Part shown: positions 50,636 through 62,616 of the stretch, piece after piece
Layout: every line of letters begins with the position of its first letter
How positions within the stretch are numbered: position 1 is the first letter of the stretch
DNA from: Pyropia haitanensis
Lineage: Eukaryota; Rhodophyta; Bangiophyceae; Bangiales; Bangiaceae
NCBI GenBank assembly: GCA_008729055.1
Contig: SDUX01000008.1
Coordinates: 372,001 to 436,000, forward strand
DNA length: 64,000 nt
Reading direction: 5' to 3'
Notes under the pieces: model-generated
The model's database searches: none
Told to the model about the DNA's origin: nothing
The model's input: only the letters and a program-made list of their open reading frames with translations
Program-made: the position numbers and the translations under genes

Positions 50636-52153
50636 AAGTGGCCCCGCCCGGCCGACCGGCCGGGCCGGCCTCGGCCTCGCCCACCGCCGACAGCGCCGCT
50701 TCGGTCTTTTCCGCCGACAGCCGCGCGCGGCGCGCGCGGATGAGCGACAGCTCGATATCCCGCAGCTTGTCCATGTCGTCCTCAATCGCCGCGCGCGCGG
50801 GCGTGCGCATCACCCGCCACAGCGGGAGCGGGCTCTTGACGAGGGCGAGGACGCCCGCGAGCACCCGCGACAGGCGGGTCTCAATCTCGTGCCCCCCCGC
50901 GTCCATGGCGCCAAACTCGACGCCAAACGCAAACGCGCCAATCGTGTCGAGCGCGAGCAGCCGCATGTCCGCGTGCACGTTCACGACCGAGCCGAGCTTG
51001 CCCGGCCGCACCCAGAGGGTGTCGAGCAGGTACGACGCGTGGTGGCCGACCGAGTCGCAAAACGACTGGAGCAGCGCGGGCGAGCGGAACGCGCCCGACG
51101 CGGCGCGCCGGTGGACGGCCCAGTACTTGCCCTGCGAGAAGACGAGGCCCCGGAGGGTGCCCGCGTACAGCAGCCGCTCAAAGCCAATCGGCACCCAGCG
51201 GCCGAGGTAGTTGCGCGCGTTGGCCGACAGCACGTGGTGCAGCGCCGCCGGGTCGGTCAGCAGCAGCAGCCGGTCGCCGAGGATCTCAAACTTGACAAAC
51301 GGGCCGTACCGCCGCGCGTACGACAGCATCACGTCGTTGAGGCCCGTAAACGCCACGTCCAGGGCGTTGCCAACGACGGGCAGGGGGGTGGGGCCGGGCG
51401 CCGCCGACAGTGGTACCGCGTCAGCGTACGGGACCGCCGCGGCGGTCGTCGCCGTCGTCGCCGCCCGCCGTGTGGCGGTGCGTACAACGGCGGGGGCGGC
51501 GAGCGGGGAGGCCAGGCTCGTCACGTCCTCCTCCTCCCCGCCGCCGGGGGGGGGGACGGCGCCGCCCCGTTGGCCGACGCGCGGCCGCTCTCCGCGTGTG
51601 CACACCCATTCGCGGCGGCCGTCGTCGTCGCCGCCGACACGGGCGCGCCCGCCACCCCAGGTGCCCGAACCGCTGGCGCGGCCGCCGCGTCATCCACACT
51701 GGCAGCCACGCCATTGGGACACCCATTCGCCGACGCTGCTACTGCCGACACGGGCGCCCCCACCCCAGGCTCCCCAGCCGCTGGTACGGCGGCCGCGTCA
51801 CCCCCACCGGCAGCCACCCCGTTCCCCGTGGCGGTGGCGCCATTCCCAGCGGCGGCACCATTCGCAGCGGCGCCGTTCAACGCGGCGGCGCCATGCGCAG
51901 CGGCGACGCCATTCTTTGCAGACGGCGTCGCCGGCGGTGGGGGCTCGGCGCCGCCGCCGCCCGCGTCGGCCGCGCAGCGCAGCAGCGGCTGCCGCCGCCG
52001 GCGCCCCCCTGCCGGCGCGGCCGGCGGACGGCGGCCCAGTGACCGCGACGGCGGCGGCGGGTGCCGGCCGCACCGTCGGCCGCCGCCGCCAACGGCGGCG
52101 GCGGCAGCCGGCCGCGGCAGCGGCGCGGCGGCGACAAACGCGGTGAGCACCAT
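49815..52153 (-). CDS. cytochrome P450 with transit-like leader, one apparent frameshift
   Basis: It is a heme monooxygenase. The P450 core opens with LPVVGNALDVAF; further motifs are AGHETTASALGA (I-helix oxygen-binding), NEALRLYPP (E-x2-R of the K helix), DAFRPERFD and IPFGAGPRVCLG with the heme Cys. The C-terminus is Ala-rich. In the core's own frame the only start upstream is a GTG at 51605. One missing base in the G10 run 51546-51555 would join it to a frame starting at the ATG at 52153 (MVLTAFVAAAPLPRP, then an Arg/Ser/Pro/Ala-rich stretch). That leader resembles a plastid transit peptide plus a low-complexity linker. The sequence pattern is reminiscent of CYP97 carotenoid hydroxylases, but I cannot fix the subfamily. 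A second Ala/Gly insertion lies at 50580-50690, before the I helix. Confidence 0.9.
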
Positions 52154-53237
52154 GGGGGCGGGGGGAGGGGGGGGAACGAGAGCGGCCGCCGTGGCGGCCG
52201 CGGCAGCGACAGAGGGCGCGGTGGGGCCGCTTCTGCCCCCCATGACGGTCGCTCGTGGGGCCACCGCCGACGGAGGTGAGGGCCTAGCCAGCCGCAGCAG
52301 CGGTAGTGGTAACAAGGGAGGTGTGGCGGGCACAAGGGAGGGGGGCGGGGCGGCAAGCGAGGGAGCGGCTACAACAGCAGCGGGGAGACTACCCGAGGAC
52401 ACCCCCCCGGCGGGTGGAAGGTGGGTCGTCGGCAGCACGCCGCGCCGCGGCCGCCGCCGCCGCGGCGTATCCGCGCGCCCGCAACCACCCGCGGCGGCGG
52501 CGGCATTCGACCTGCCGGCCGGCAGCGGGCAATCCATCTCTCGTCGCGCACCGCGGTCCCGGCAGGCGCGCGACGACGGCGCGGCGGTGCATACTGAAGT
52601 CAACGGGTCATCGGGGGCGGACGCGGGCGCCGCCGTGGCGGCGCCTGCCATTGGAAATTGTGGCTGGAAATGCCGAAGCGCGGGGTGGTCACGCGCGCGC
52701 CTGCCCCCCCCCACCCCCCACCCAACGCGGCGCCCCCGCCGCGGACGCAAGGCGGCGCTGGCCGACGCGCCGCCGTGGCGTGGCGGCCGGCGGCAATCGC
52801 GCCATCGGCGGCCCGCCCGCGCCTGCTGGGGCTGGCGCGGGGCTTCCACCGCCGCCGCCGCCGATTGGCCCGCAGCCGCCGGGAGCTGCAGAGTGGAAAA
52901 TGGCTGACAGGGCCGGAGCTCAACGGGATCGTAGCCCCCGGCGAACCGGGGAACGTAGCCCGCGTGGGCGGAGCTGGCCGCGAGCCGCAGCTGGGGGGTC
53001 ACGCGCGAGGGTTGCCGCGGGGGGCGACTTTTGTTGGGGGAGGGGCGGTGGCCAGGCCGCTGCGCCGTGTTGCTCACGCGTCCCGACGGTCCTCCGCTTC
53101 TCTTTCCAGAGGTCGCTGCCCCGGTCGCTGCGTTGTCCCTACGAGTCCTCTCTCCGGACATGCCCTTGTCGTCAAGGGGTGTGTACGAATAAAACAGAAA
53201 ACCAACAAAAAAAAAAACACGACATGGCGTCGCCGTC
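52154..53237. other. Intergenic between P450 and CWF19L1-like genes
   Basis: GC-rich with no recognised gene. The right end (53190-53220) is A-rich on the + strand (AATAAAACAGAAAACC and an A12 run), which on this strand may simply mark the 3' end of the minus-strand gene, read there as T-rich. Confidence 0.5.
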
Positions 53238-55590
53238 TCACTGCCGCAGCATCGGGTCGTACGGCGCAAACGCGGCGCGGAACGCCTCGGCCGCCGCCGC
53301 CTCGTCCGCCTCGCTCGCCACGCACGCCTTCCAGTCGTCCCGGCCGGCGCAGCCGAGCAGCGCCGCCGCCACCGCCCGCCCAAACTGCAGCGGGTGGCCC
53401 ACCAGCCGCGGCACCCGCAGGGCGGTGTGCAGCGCCGCGCGCGCCGCGTCCGCGTCGGGGGGGGAGGGGGGGGGGGCGGGCTCGTCGGCGCCGGCGTCGG
53501 CGGCGGTGGCGTCGGCGGCGGCGGCGGCGGCGACGGTGGTGGCGTCGGCGGCTGGCATCGTCGCGGCCTCCCCGTCGCCCCCCGCCTCACCGCCCCCCCC
53601 GGTGGTAGCCGCCGCGGCAGCGGGAGCGTCGGTGGCCACAGACGGCGGCGCGGGGAGCGGCGCGGCGGCGTGGGAGGGGGCGGCAGCGGCAGTGCTCCCG
53701 CCGCGCTCTGCCGTGCCACCGCCATCCCCGTCGGCCACGTCGGTGGCGGCCGCCGCGACGGCCGTGTCCGCAGCTGTCGGCCGGCCGCCGGCCGCCGCGC
53801 GAGCCGGGTCACCGTCGCCGCCGGCCGGGGCAGCCTCTTGGACGGCACCGCCATCGCTGGCCACGTCAGCGGCAGCCCCATCGCCTGGCGGCGAGTCACC
53901 TCCCGCCGCCGCGGCAGCAGCGGCGGCGCCGCCGGCCGTCCCCGCCACGCCCGCATGGCCATCCCCCCCAGCGGTGCCGTCCCCATCAGCCACCACGGCC
54001 GCCGGCAGCGCGTCGACCGCCACACCACCGCCGGCGGGCCGGGCGGTGCCCGCTTCGTCGGCGGCCGCGGGGGCGGCGACGCTGCCAGCCGGCGCGGCAC
54101 GCCGCCCCGGCGCAGCCGCGGGCGCGGGCGCGGCTGACGCGGCCGGCCCGCCGGCGGCGGCGGCGGCCGCCACCGCGTCGGCGGCACCGCCGCCGGCGGC
54201 CGCGTCGGCCGCGCCGCCAGGGGCGGCGGTGGCCCCCGCCGCCGTCGCGTCCGTGGACGGTGGCTCCGCCGCCGGTGCCGCCACGCCGCGGACCGCCGCG
54301 GCGCCACCGTCAGCGTCGGCTGCCGCAACGGCGGGCGCGCCGACGGGGCGGTCGCCCGCGGGCGCCCCCGCCCCGTCGCTGCCCGTGTCCATCGCGTCCG
54401 CGGCGGGCGTGCCGGGCGGCGGCGGCGCCGCCGCCGCCACGTCTGGTACGGCCGCCACACCCGCCACGACGTTGCCGGCAGCGGCAGCAGTGGCGGCGGT
54501 GGCGTCCGGACCGCCAGTCGGCGTTACCGAGCCGCCACCCCCGTTGCGGGTGCCGCCCGCCGCCGCGCCCGCGTCGGCAGGTGCGCCGGCAGGGGGCAGC
54601 GCGGCCGGCCCCGCCAGGCCGCTTGAAGAGGGGCCGGCAGCGGCGGCAGCCGCGTCAGCGGGCGCAGTGGCCGCCGCATCTCCCCCCCCCGGCTCCACCA
54701 ACCCGTCCGCCGGCGGCACCTCGTCGTCACCCGCCGCACCCGCACCCGCCACTGGCGCGGCGCCGCCCGCCGCCGGCGCGTCCGCCGTCGGCACGCGCGC
54801 CGCCCCCCACCCGGGCGCCCCCCCCCGGCGCCGCCCGCCGACGGCGGCGGCGGCGGCGGCTCGACCACCTCTGGCAGCTGCGCCCAGCGCCCCCCCCCCG
54901 GCACGTCCACCCAAAAGTACTCGTACGGCACCGGCCGGTGCCCCCGGAGCCAGGCGGTCACCGACGACGCCGCGCGGGGCACCTCGACCAGCCGCGGCCC
55001 GCCGGGCGCCGCCCCCCCCCGCGCCCGCGCGCGGCGGCGGCGGCGGCGGCGGCGGCGTCAATGGCGGCGGCAACGACCGCCCGGGGCCGCCCCGCCCCGA
55101 CCGCCGCCCGCGGCACGCCCACCACCTGCACAAACGCGTGCGCGTGGGCGGCCGCCGCGCGCGTGGCGGCGACGCGCTCCCACGCGACCGCGACTGCCGG
55201 CGCCGGCGCGGCGGCGTGCATGGCCGCGAGCGCGGCGCGGTAGGCGGCGAGCTCGGCGGCCGCCGCGGCGGGGAGGGCGAGGCTCGACCGGCAGTGGCGG
55301 ATGGGGATGAGCAGCACGTGGGTGGGGGTGAGGGCGCCCTTGGCCAGCGCCGCGTAGATGTGGGTGCCCACCGACACGACCAGGTGCGCGTCCTTGCCGG
55401 TGGAGAGGCAGAACCAGCACGCCGCCGACGCGGGGGTGAGGACGCGGCCGGCGGCGGTGGTGGTGGGCGCGCCGGCGGCGGCGGGCGGGTCCGCCCCGCG
55501 GGGGCGCTTCCGCACCAGCCGCTCGCCGGCAAAGGCGTCAGAGCCACCGCCGCCACCGCCGCCACCGCCGCCACCGCCACCGCCGCCACC

Positions 55591-55625
<35 letters not shown>

Positions 55626-55900
55626 GGCGGTCCCCCCCCCCCCCCCCCCCCCCGGCGCGGGCGTCGCCACGCTCCCCCCCCCATACCCCCCCCACCCCCC
55701 CGGCCGCCGCCACGGCCACCGCGGCCGCCATCGTCGCCCCCCCCCCCCCCCGCCCACGGCCGCGGCCACGGCCGGCGCCGTAAAAAAACTGCGACACGGC
55801 CCCAAGGGCGGCCTCCCGCTCCACCCGCGCAAACGCGCGCTTGCGCTCCAAGGGGGTCTCGCCGGTCGGGCCGCCGACGCCCGGCACCCCCCCGCCCGCG

Positions 55901-55935
<35 letters not shown>

Positions 55936-56176
55936 GGCCCTGCCACCTCCCCCCCCAACGCCGCCGCCAATGTCGTACGCGGCCATGCCCGCCCCGCCCA
56001 CGGGGATGGTCGCCCGCCGCTCCGCGGCGCTCATGCCGCGCAGGGGCGTGACGGCCGCCGCGTAGACGCCGCCGCCCTTGCCCCCCGCGGCGGGGCCCAG
56101 GCCAATGTAGCGACTCGCATACGGCGCCCCGTGGGTGCCGCCGCCCCCGTAGCCGCCGCCGCCATGCCCACCGCGC

Positions 56177-56237
<61 letters not shown>

Positions 56238-56854
56238 GCCCCCCCCGCCGCTCCGCCCCCCATCGGCCGGCCGCCCCCCCGGGCGGGGAAACAGAAACGG
56301 TGGCGGCGTCACCCGGCCCGGCACGAGCCCCTCTGCAAAGTGGTACCGCGGCCGGACGCGGAGCGCGACGCGCGAGACGAGGGCGGAGCCCGCCGACGGG
56401 CGGGCGAGCCCCGCCCCCACGGGCGCGCCGTACGGGGCGCCCCGCGGCACCTGGCCCGTGACGAGGATGTCCACCGCGTCGGCGGCGGTGCGGAGGGCGC
56501 GGCGCACCTCGGGCGGCAGCGCCGCGTCGACCGCCGGCGGGTCGTCGTAGCCGCCGGCGAGGAGGAGCACCGACAGGGCGGGGTGGGGGGCGGTGCCGGC
56601 GGGGCCGACGTAGGTGAGGTTGGCTTCGGCGTAGCGGATGGGGGCCGCCGACCCGTTGTGGGTGTGGGCGGCAAAGTACGCGGGCGCGGGGAAGGCGAGG
56701 CCGGGGGGGGGGGGGTGGCCGTGGGGGGGGCGGTGAAGAGGATCAGCGAGAAGGGGCCCGCCGCGGAGGCGTGCAGCCGCGCCGCGAGGGCGGCCACCTT
56801 GGCCAGAGGGCCTGGGTGGGAAAAGACCAGGATGGGGACAGGCGGGAGCGTCAT
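53238..56854 (-). CDS. CWF19L1: CWF19L1/Drn1-like protein, several apparent frameshifts
   Basis: CWF19L1/Drn1 proteins assist the lariat-debranching enzyme and associate with the spliceosome. The N-terminal metallophosphatase-like part, from the ATG at 56854 (MTLPPVPILVFSHPG), includes VDILVTGQVPRG and SRVALRVRPRYHFAEG. ASRYIGLGPAA and a linker with PLERKRAFARVE follow. CwfJ domain 1 has CWFCLSTGKDAHLVVSVGTH, HVLLIPIRHCRS and HAHAFVQVVGVP; the next block is PYEYFWVDVPGGGRW. CwfJ domain 2 closes the protein: PLQFGRAVAAALLG, DWKACVASEADE and FRAAFAPYDPMLRQ. Between the two CwfJ parts lies an Ala/Gly/Pro-rich insertion of roughly 450 residues (53500-54820). Continuity needs frame changes at G13 56703-56715, a C run at 56239-56280, C9 55012-55020 and C9 54818-54826, each equal to one missing base. 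It is divergent from the SMP-C2 gene. Confidence 0.85.
55542..55625. repeat. Long CCG/CCA repeat coding Gly tract in the CWF19L1-like gene
   Basis: About 85 bp of CCG and CCA triplets read as Gly on the minus strand, between the metallophosphatase-like part and CwfJ domain 1. A C20 run follows at about 55635-55654. Confidence 0.85.
56176..56234. repeat. GCC repeat in the CWF19L1-like gene
   Basis: About 60 bp of nearly pure GCC triplets. A frame change must fall near here, so both the poly-Gly and poly-Ala readings are possible. Confidence 0.85.
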
Positions 56855-57739
56855 GGTGTGCGCTGGGGAGCGGGGGGGGGAGGGGGGGGGGTGCGGGCGA
56901 GGGGTGCGGCGCAAAGTCTGGGCGATGGGCGGCGTGGAGAAGACGCATGAAACAAAGTCGACGGCGGCACGGCGCTCAGTACATGTATTTGATACAAGTT
57001 TAAAAAAACTTTTAGGAGCCTGTGACGAACACACACGGGATTGACAGGAAGGGACGGACCAACTCTGCTCTTGCAAAAACCACACAACTGCAAGCCGATC
57101 GGCGCACCGTCAGCAGGCCCGCCGCGAGCCCGCACAGAGGAGATCCCCGGCTGGGCGGCCCCCGTCGTAGCCTACGCAGGGACACGTTCACCACCGCCCC
57201 TCCGACAGGCGTGGCTGGCGGCCCCCCCGCGGCCATTGGTGCACCACTGCCCGCCCGTGTGCCAGGGCGTCACGGGATGGGATTGGGCAGACACGGCGGG
57301 CCGCTGGCAGTGGCGACAGCGCCCGCTTGGAGGGGGGGCCGCGTGCCAAGCGACACGGACGGACGAGCCCGGTCGGCCGCCCCCGCCTGACCGCCGCTGT
57401 CCCACCCCGCCGGCCGGTGTTATCGGTAGGGGCCGGTCGGGCTGTCGCGGCCCTCCTTCGCCCGGGGCCGCCCTCTTGGGTCCCCCGGGGGGGGTCGCGG
57501 CGCACCTCCCTACACTCACAGCCGTGGCTAATCATAGACCCCTGCCCCCACCGCGCGCGCGGGTGGACGTCGCGCAGCTGCCGGCAATCATTCCGTCGCC
57601 CAGTCTGTCCCCCTCTCCCCCTCTCCCCCGTCTCTACACGCGTGTGTCACTCCCCCCCCCGCTTCCCCTTGTCCTCCCCCCTTGTTTCCCCTGGTCCTCC
57701 CCCCCCCCTCCCCATTTCACTCCTGGACCCGCCACGGCA
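56855..57739. other. Divergent intergenic region of CWF19L1-like and SMP-C2 genes
   Basis: Contains an AT-rich core (56975-57020, with TTTAAAAAAACTTTT) suitable for a promoter of the minus-strand gene, then GC-rich DNA and a C/T-rich leader (57600-57720) for the plus-strand gene. No gene is supported. Confidence 0.55.
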
Positions 57740-59560
57740 ATGGTTGTGCTGGCGCTGGCGCAGCTGCTCGCCACCGCCGGCCTCGTCGGCTACGCGGGCA
57801 ACGCGCTGACCAAGGGCGACGCCGTCTCGGCTGAGCTTGCCGGATCCGCCGCGCCCGTCGGAGGGGGAGGCTCCTCCTCCCGCTCGCCGCCGCCGGCCGC
57901 CGCCGCCGCCCCCGCCGCCGCCTCTGCCCCCGCCGCCGCTCCCGCGTCGTCGTCACGGGCCTCGCCCGCACCTGCGGCTGCAGGCGGCGCTGCTGCTGCT
58001 GGTGCTGCTGCTGCTGCTGCCACAGCCGCCGCCGCCGCGCCGTCGACCAGCCGCGGCGCGATGGCCATCGAGGGTGGGGGCCCCACCTCGGCGGCGGCGA
58101 CGCCGCCCGCCACCCTGCCGGCCGCCCCCCCCCGGCCGCCGATGAGCAAGCTCCAGTCGGTGGAGTGGCTCAACGACCTGCTCGCCACCCTCTGGCCGTA
58201 CATGTCGCCCGCCATTGAAGCCACCGTCCAGACGCAGGTGCAGCCGATGGTGGCGGACATGCTGCCGGGGCCGCTCAAGAAGATTTCGTTTGACCGGGTC
58301 CACCTCGGCGCCAAGCCGCTGCGGCTGGAGAACATCGGCGTGGCGGTGGCGCGCGGCGACGCGCTGTCGCTGGGGGTGGATATCGTGTTTGAGCAGGCGG
58401 CGGGGTCCAAGCCGGGCAAGGCCGACGGGGACAACCTGGATGTGGAGATTTCGCTGCCGGGCGTCAAGGTCGGCGTGGAGGACGTGGCGCTGGTCGGGCG
58501 CCTGGGCGTCCGCCTGGTGCCGCTGCTGGCCGAGCCGCCGTTCTTTGGGGCCCTCGAGATCCACTTTGTGGACCACCCGGAGCTCAAGCTCAACTTTACG
58601 GGTGTTGGCAACATCATTGACGGGCCGCTGGTCGGCTCGGCCGTCCGCAAGTGCATCCGGAATGTGGTGGCGGGCATGATGGTGCTGCCCAACCGGATGC
58701 TCGTGCCGATGACGCCCAAGTTTGACCTCTTCCACTCGTACACCCCGCCCGCGGGCGCCCTCGCCCTGCACATTGTCGGCGCCAAGGGCTTTAAAAAGAG
58801 CCGCCTCAAGATCCGTAACCCGGACATCTACTGCAAGACGACGGTCGGCCTTGTGACGCGCAAGACGGAGGTGGCGGACAACCAGGCGGACCCGGTCTTT
58901 GAGGGCTCCCGCCACCACTTCCTCATCTGCAACCGCCAGCAGCACGTGGAGGTGGAGCTCATGGATGAGGATACGGGCAAGGACGACCTGATGGCCGACC
59001 TCCGCCTGACCACCGCGGCCCTCTTGGCGTCGCCCGACGCGGCACACCCGGTGCGGGCGCTGGACGACAAGACCCCCCCGGGGGTGACCTGCCACCTGCG
59101 TGCCGCGCTGCACCCCTTCTCTCCGACGGGCGCGGTGGACGCGGCGTGCGGGGTGGCGGTGCTGGTGGCGGGCGCGTCTGGCCTCGGCGCCGTCACCGCC
59201 ACGTCCGCGTCCATCACGGTGGGCAGCGGTAAGGCCAAGGCGGGCCTCGTCAAGGCGACGGCGGTGGTGATGAAGCCGGCCAAGCCCCTGCCGGGCGCGC
59301 CTATTATTGACCCCGCGGCGCCGGCGTGGAACACCGTCGCGGACTTTCTGGTCGACGGCGGCGTCGCCGCGGCGGGGGCGGTGGTGGTGGACGTCAAGAA
59401 CAAGGGCAAGTCCATTGGCAAGATCAGCGTCGACGTGGCGGCCGTGGCGGCCGCGCCGGACCGCACTGTTGGCGGCCACATGGAGCTGCCGGGCGTGCCC
59501 GGCGCAAAGGTGCACATGAAGATCATTGTGCATGGGCTGGCTGCGCCCGTGGCGGCCTAG
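57740..59560 (+). CDS. SMP-C2 lipid-transfer protein (extended synaptotagmin/tricalbin type)
   Basis: This 606-residue protein joins the ER to other membranes and transfers lipids. The N-terminus has a hydrophobic segment (residues 1-22, MVVLALAQLLATAGLVGYAG) that can anchor it in the ER, then an Ala/Ser/Pro-rich linker (35-135). The SMP domain spans ~137-335 and begins with the hallmark SVEWLNDLLATLWPYM; it includes PLVGSAVRKCIRNVV near its end. C2 domain A (~345-460) keeps acidic Ca2+-site residues in NPDIYC, NQADPVF and MDEDTGKDD. A second C2-like region (~490-600) lacks these Asp residues and is probably Ca2+-independent. The frame is open from 57041, but the ATG at 57740 sits right at the hydrophobic anchor and fits the family. 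It converges on the RING gene, with 219 bp between the stops. Confidence 0.93.
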   Translation: MVVLALAQLLATAGLVGYAGNALTKGDAVSAELAGSAAPVGGGGSSSRSPPPAAAAAPAAASAPAAAPASSSRASPAPAAAGGAAAAGAAAAAATAAAAAPSTSRGAMAIEGGGPTSAAATPPATLPAAPPRPPMSKLQSVEWLNDLLATLWPYMSPAIEATVQTQVQPMVADMLPGPLKKISFDRVHLGAKPLRLENIGVAVARGDALSLGVDIVFEQAAGSKPGKADGDNLDVEISLPGVKVGVEDVALVGRLGVRLVPLLAEPPFFGALEIHFVDHPELKLNFTGVGNIIDGPLVGSAVRKCIRNVVAGMMVLPNRMLVPMTPKFDLFHSYTPPAGALALHIVGAKGFKKSRLKIRNPDIYCKTTVGLVTRKTEVADNQADPVFEGSRHHFLICNRQQHVEVELMDEDTGKDDLMADLRLTTAALLASPDAAHPVRALDDKTPPGVTCHLRAALHPFSPTGAVDAACGVAVLVAGASGLGAVTATSASITVGSGKAKAGLVKATAVVMKPAKPLPGAPIIDPAAPAWNTVADFLVDGGVAAAGAVVVDVKNKGKSIGKISVDVAAVAAAPDRTVGGHMELPGVPGAKVHMKIIVHGLAAPVAA

Positions 59561-59779
59561 GCTGCCCCGCTCGCCAGCAGAGTGCCGCCTCTGTTTGCTA
59601 TTGTGGTGCTGGTGTTCTTGTTTGTTGCGGCGACGCCCTGTCGCACCAGAGGTGCGTGTGCATTGGGATGGAGGGACAAAACCACCGCCAGTCTCGAACA
59701 CCTATACATATCAATCTAGCCCGAGGGGTGTCCCCCTCCCCTCCCCCCCCCCCCCCTCCCCTCACTCCGTCGGCGGCGC

Positions 59780-59985
59780 TCAGCCACGCCGGCACTGAGT
59801 CGTGAGCGCGACGACGTCGAGCGCATCGACCGGGCACGTCGGGTGCTGCCACAGCCACCGGTCGATGCAGCGCACGTGGAAGAGGTGCATGCACGGCAGC
59901 CGCCGCGCCAGCTGCCCCGGGCCGAGCGCCTCGAGGCACACCGCGCACGTCGCACCCGCGTCGACCGCACCGTCGTGGTCGCCGC

Positions 59986-60020
<35 letters not shown>

Positions 60021-62585
60021 GCCGCCGCCGCGCCCGGCGGGCCGCGCCCCCCCCGCCCCCGCCCGCCGGTCAGGACTGACACGGGCGCGACGGGCAGCTG
60101 CGACAGCACGCTGCGGGGGACCCCCACCGGCGGGGGGCGGCGGCCCGCGCCGCTGCCGCCGCCGCCGCCGCCGCCGCCGCCGCGGGCGGCCTGCCCGCGC
60201 GCCGCGGCGACGGATGCGACGCGGCCGCTGCCGCGGCGGCCGCCCCCCCCCACGGGCACCCCCGCCGGCGGCCGCCCGCGGCGGAACGGCACGCCCCCCC
60301 CCCCGGCGGCCGCCGCCGCTGCCGGCGGCCGCCGCGTCGCCGCGACGGCCGCCAGCGGCGGCAGCCGAGGCGTGCCGCCGGCCAGCACCGGCTGGCGGCC
60401 CGGCGTGGTGTCGGCGGCGGCAGCGGCGACGGCGCCCGCGCCCGCGCCCAACCGCCCGGCGGCGGGCAAGGCGGCGCAGGTGGCGGCGCTGCGGGGCGGC
60501 CGCAGGCCCGCCCGCGGCGGCGGCCACCCGTAGCGGGTGGCGGGCACGAGCGGCGGCACGCCCCGGCCGGGCGGCCACGCCGCCGCCGCCGTTGCCGCGC
60601 GCGGCGGTGTCCGCACGCGGCACGGGGCGGCGGCTGCCGGTGGCGACGACGGCGGCGGCGCGGCGTCGGCAGCGGCCGCGGTGGCGGCCGCGCTGGGCAT
60701 GGCGGTCGGCAGGGGGTGCGCCGCGACGGCGGTGGCGGCGGCGGCGGCGGCGGCGGCGGGGGTGGCGGCGGCGGGCGGCCGCGCGCCGCCGCCGCGCTGG
60801 GGACGTGCCACCTCTGCGCCGGCCGCCGCGGCGGCGGCGACGGTCGCGGCGGCGCTCGACGCGAGCGTCGCGGCGGCCGGCCGCCGCGCGGGCGGCCGCT
60901 CCGCCTCGCACCCGGTGGCGCCTTCCCCTGCGGCGGCGGGCGAAGCGCCAGAGGGGACGGTGACAGCGGCCGGCCGGCGGACGGCGCCGCCGCCGCTCCC
61001 GTCCGCCGTGGCGGCCGTCGCGGCCGGGGCGACCGTGACGGGGACCGGCGCAGAGGCGACGGCGGCGACGGCGGCGGGCGGCCGCCCCCCGCCCCTTCGT
61101 CTGACGCTTGCCCCGACCTCGGCGGGCGCCGCGGCGGGGTCTACCGGCGCTGGGACCGGCGCGGCCACGGCGGCGAGCGGACGCCCCCCCCCCCCCCCCC
61201 CCGGGCCCCCCCACTCACGGCGGCCGCGGCGGCCACCAGTGACTCGCGCTCCAGCGCACACAGGCCGGCAAGGAAGGTGGCGAGCAGCGGGTTGGCGTCG
61301 GCGTCTGACGCCGCCGCGGGCGCGCCACCGTCGCCCGCCGCCGTCGCCACCGCCGCTGCCGCAGTCCGGCGGGCGGCCACTGCCACGGGCGGCGACGACG
61401 GGGGGCTCCCGCGAACCCCCCCCGCCGCCGTCGGCGGCGACGGCGGCGACGGTGACCACCACGGCGGGGACAGGTGGGGCCGCTCCGCTAGAGGCGCTCG
61501 CGCCGCCGCCGCCGTCGGCAGCGGCACCGCCGCCGGGGCGGTCGTCGCCGCCGGCGCCGCCGCCACTGGCGGCGACGGCTGCTTTAGCCGCCGCCAGCCG
61601 GTGGGCGGCAGCGCGCACGTACGCGGCAGCAGCGGGTCGCAGGGGGGGGGGGGCGGCGACGCCACCACCCCCACGCCAGCAGCGAGTGCTAAAGCAGGGG
61701 GGGGGGCTGCTGGGGGCGGGGGTGCCCGTGCGGGCGCGGCGGCGGTGGCGCCGACACCACCGCTCGCCCTGCGGTGCGGCGGCGCGGGTGGTGACCGCGA
61801 CGGTGACCGCGGCGGCGAGTGCGGCGGCGAGTGCGGCGGCGAGTGCGGCAGCGACCTCGGCGGCGTCGACGGCGGTGTCGGCAGCAGTGGCGGCGGCGAC
61901 AGCGGCGTCGGCGACGGCGGCGGCGGCGGTGACGACCGCTGCGCCGCCCTGGCCGCCGCGGTCAGCGACGGACCGCGGGTGGGTGACACGGCGGGGGCAC
62001 TCGCCGCGGCGATGGCCGGCGTCGTGGCCACCCCCACGCCGCCCCCCCCGCCGGCCGGCGTCGCAGCCCCCATCGAAAGCCCGGCCGCGCCATCCGCGGC
62101 GCCGCCCGCCGCGGGGGTGGTGGCGGCGTCAGCCGCTGCGGCTGCCGACGCCGGCACGCCCCCCGCGGCCGCGCCGGTGGCGCCCGCCGCGGCCGTCACC
62201 CCGCTGCGCGCCGCCGCCGCGACGGGCGCCGCCACCACCGCCGCCGCCGCGGGTATGGCAAACGTGCAAACCGCCACTCGCCTGGGATCGGCCGTAGCGG
62301 CTGGGGTGACAACGTCGTCGGCGGCGGCGGCCGCAGCGGCGACGGCGGCGGCGGCGGCGGCGCGCGCCCCACCCACGGGGGTACGAGCGGCAGACGCGGC
62401 TGCTGCCGGTGTGCGCGCCCCCACGGGCACCTCGCCGCTGGCTGGGCCGGGCGCCCCCGTGTCGGGCCGCCGCCCCCCCCCTTACCACGCGACCCCGCCG
62501 CGGCCGGCGGCCGCGGCGCGCCGACAGCCGCGGCGGCGGCGTACACCTCCGCCAGCGGCCGCCCTGCCGAAATGGCCGAGCGCGT

Positions 62586-62616
<31 letters not shown>

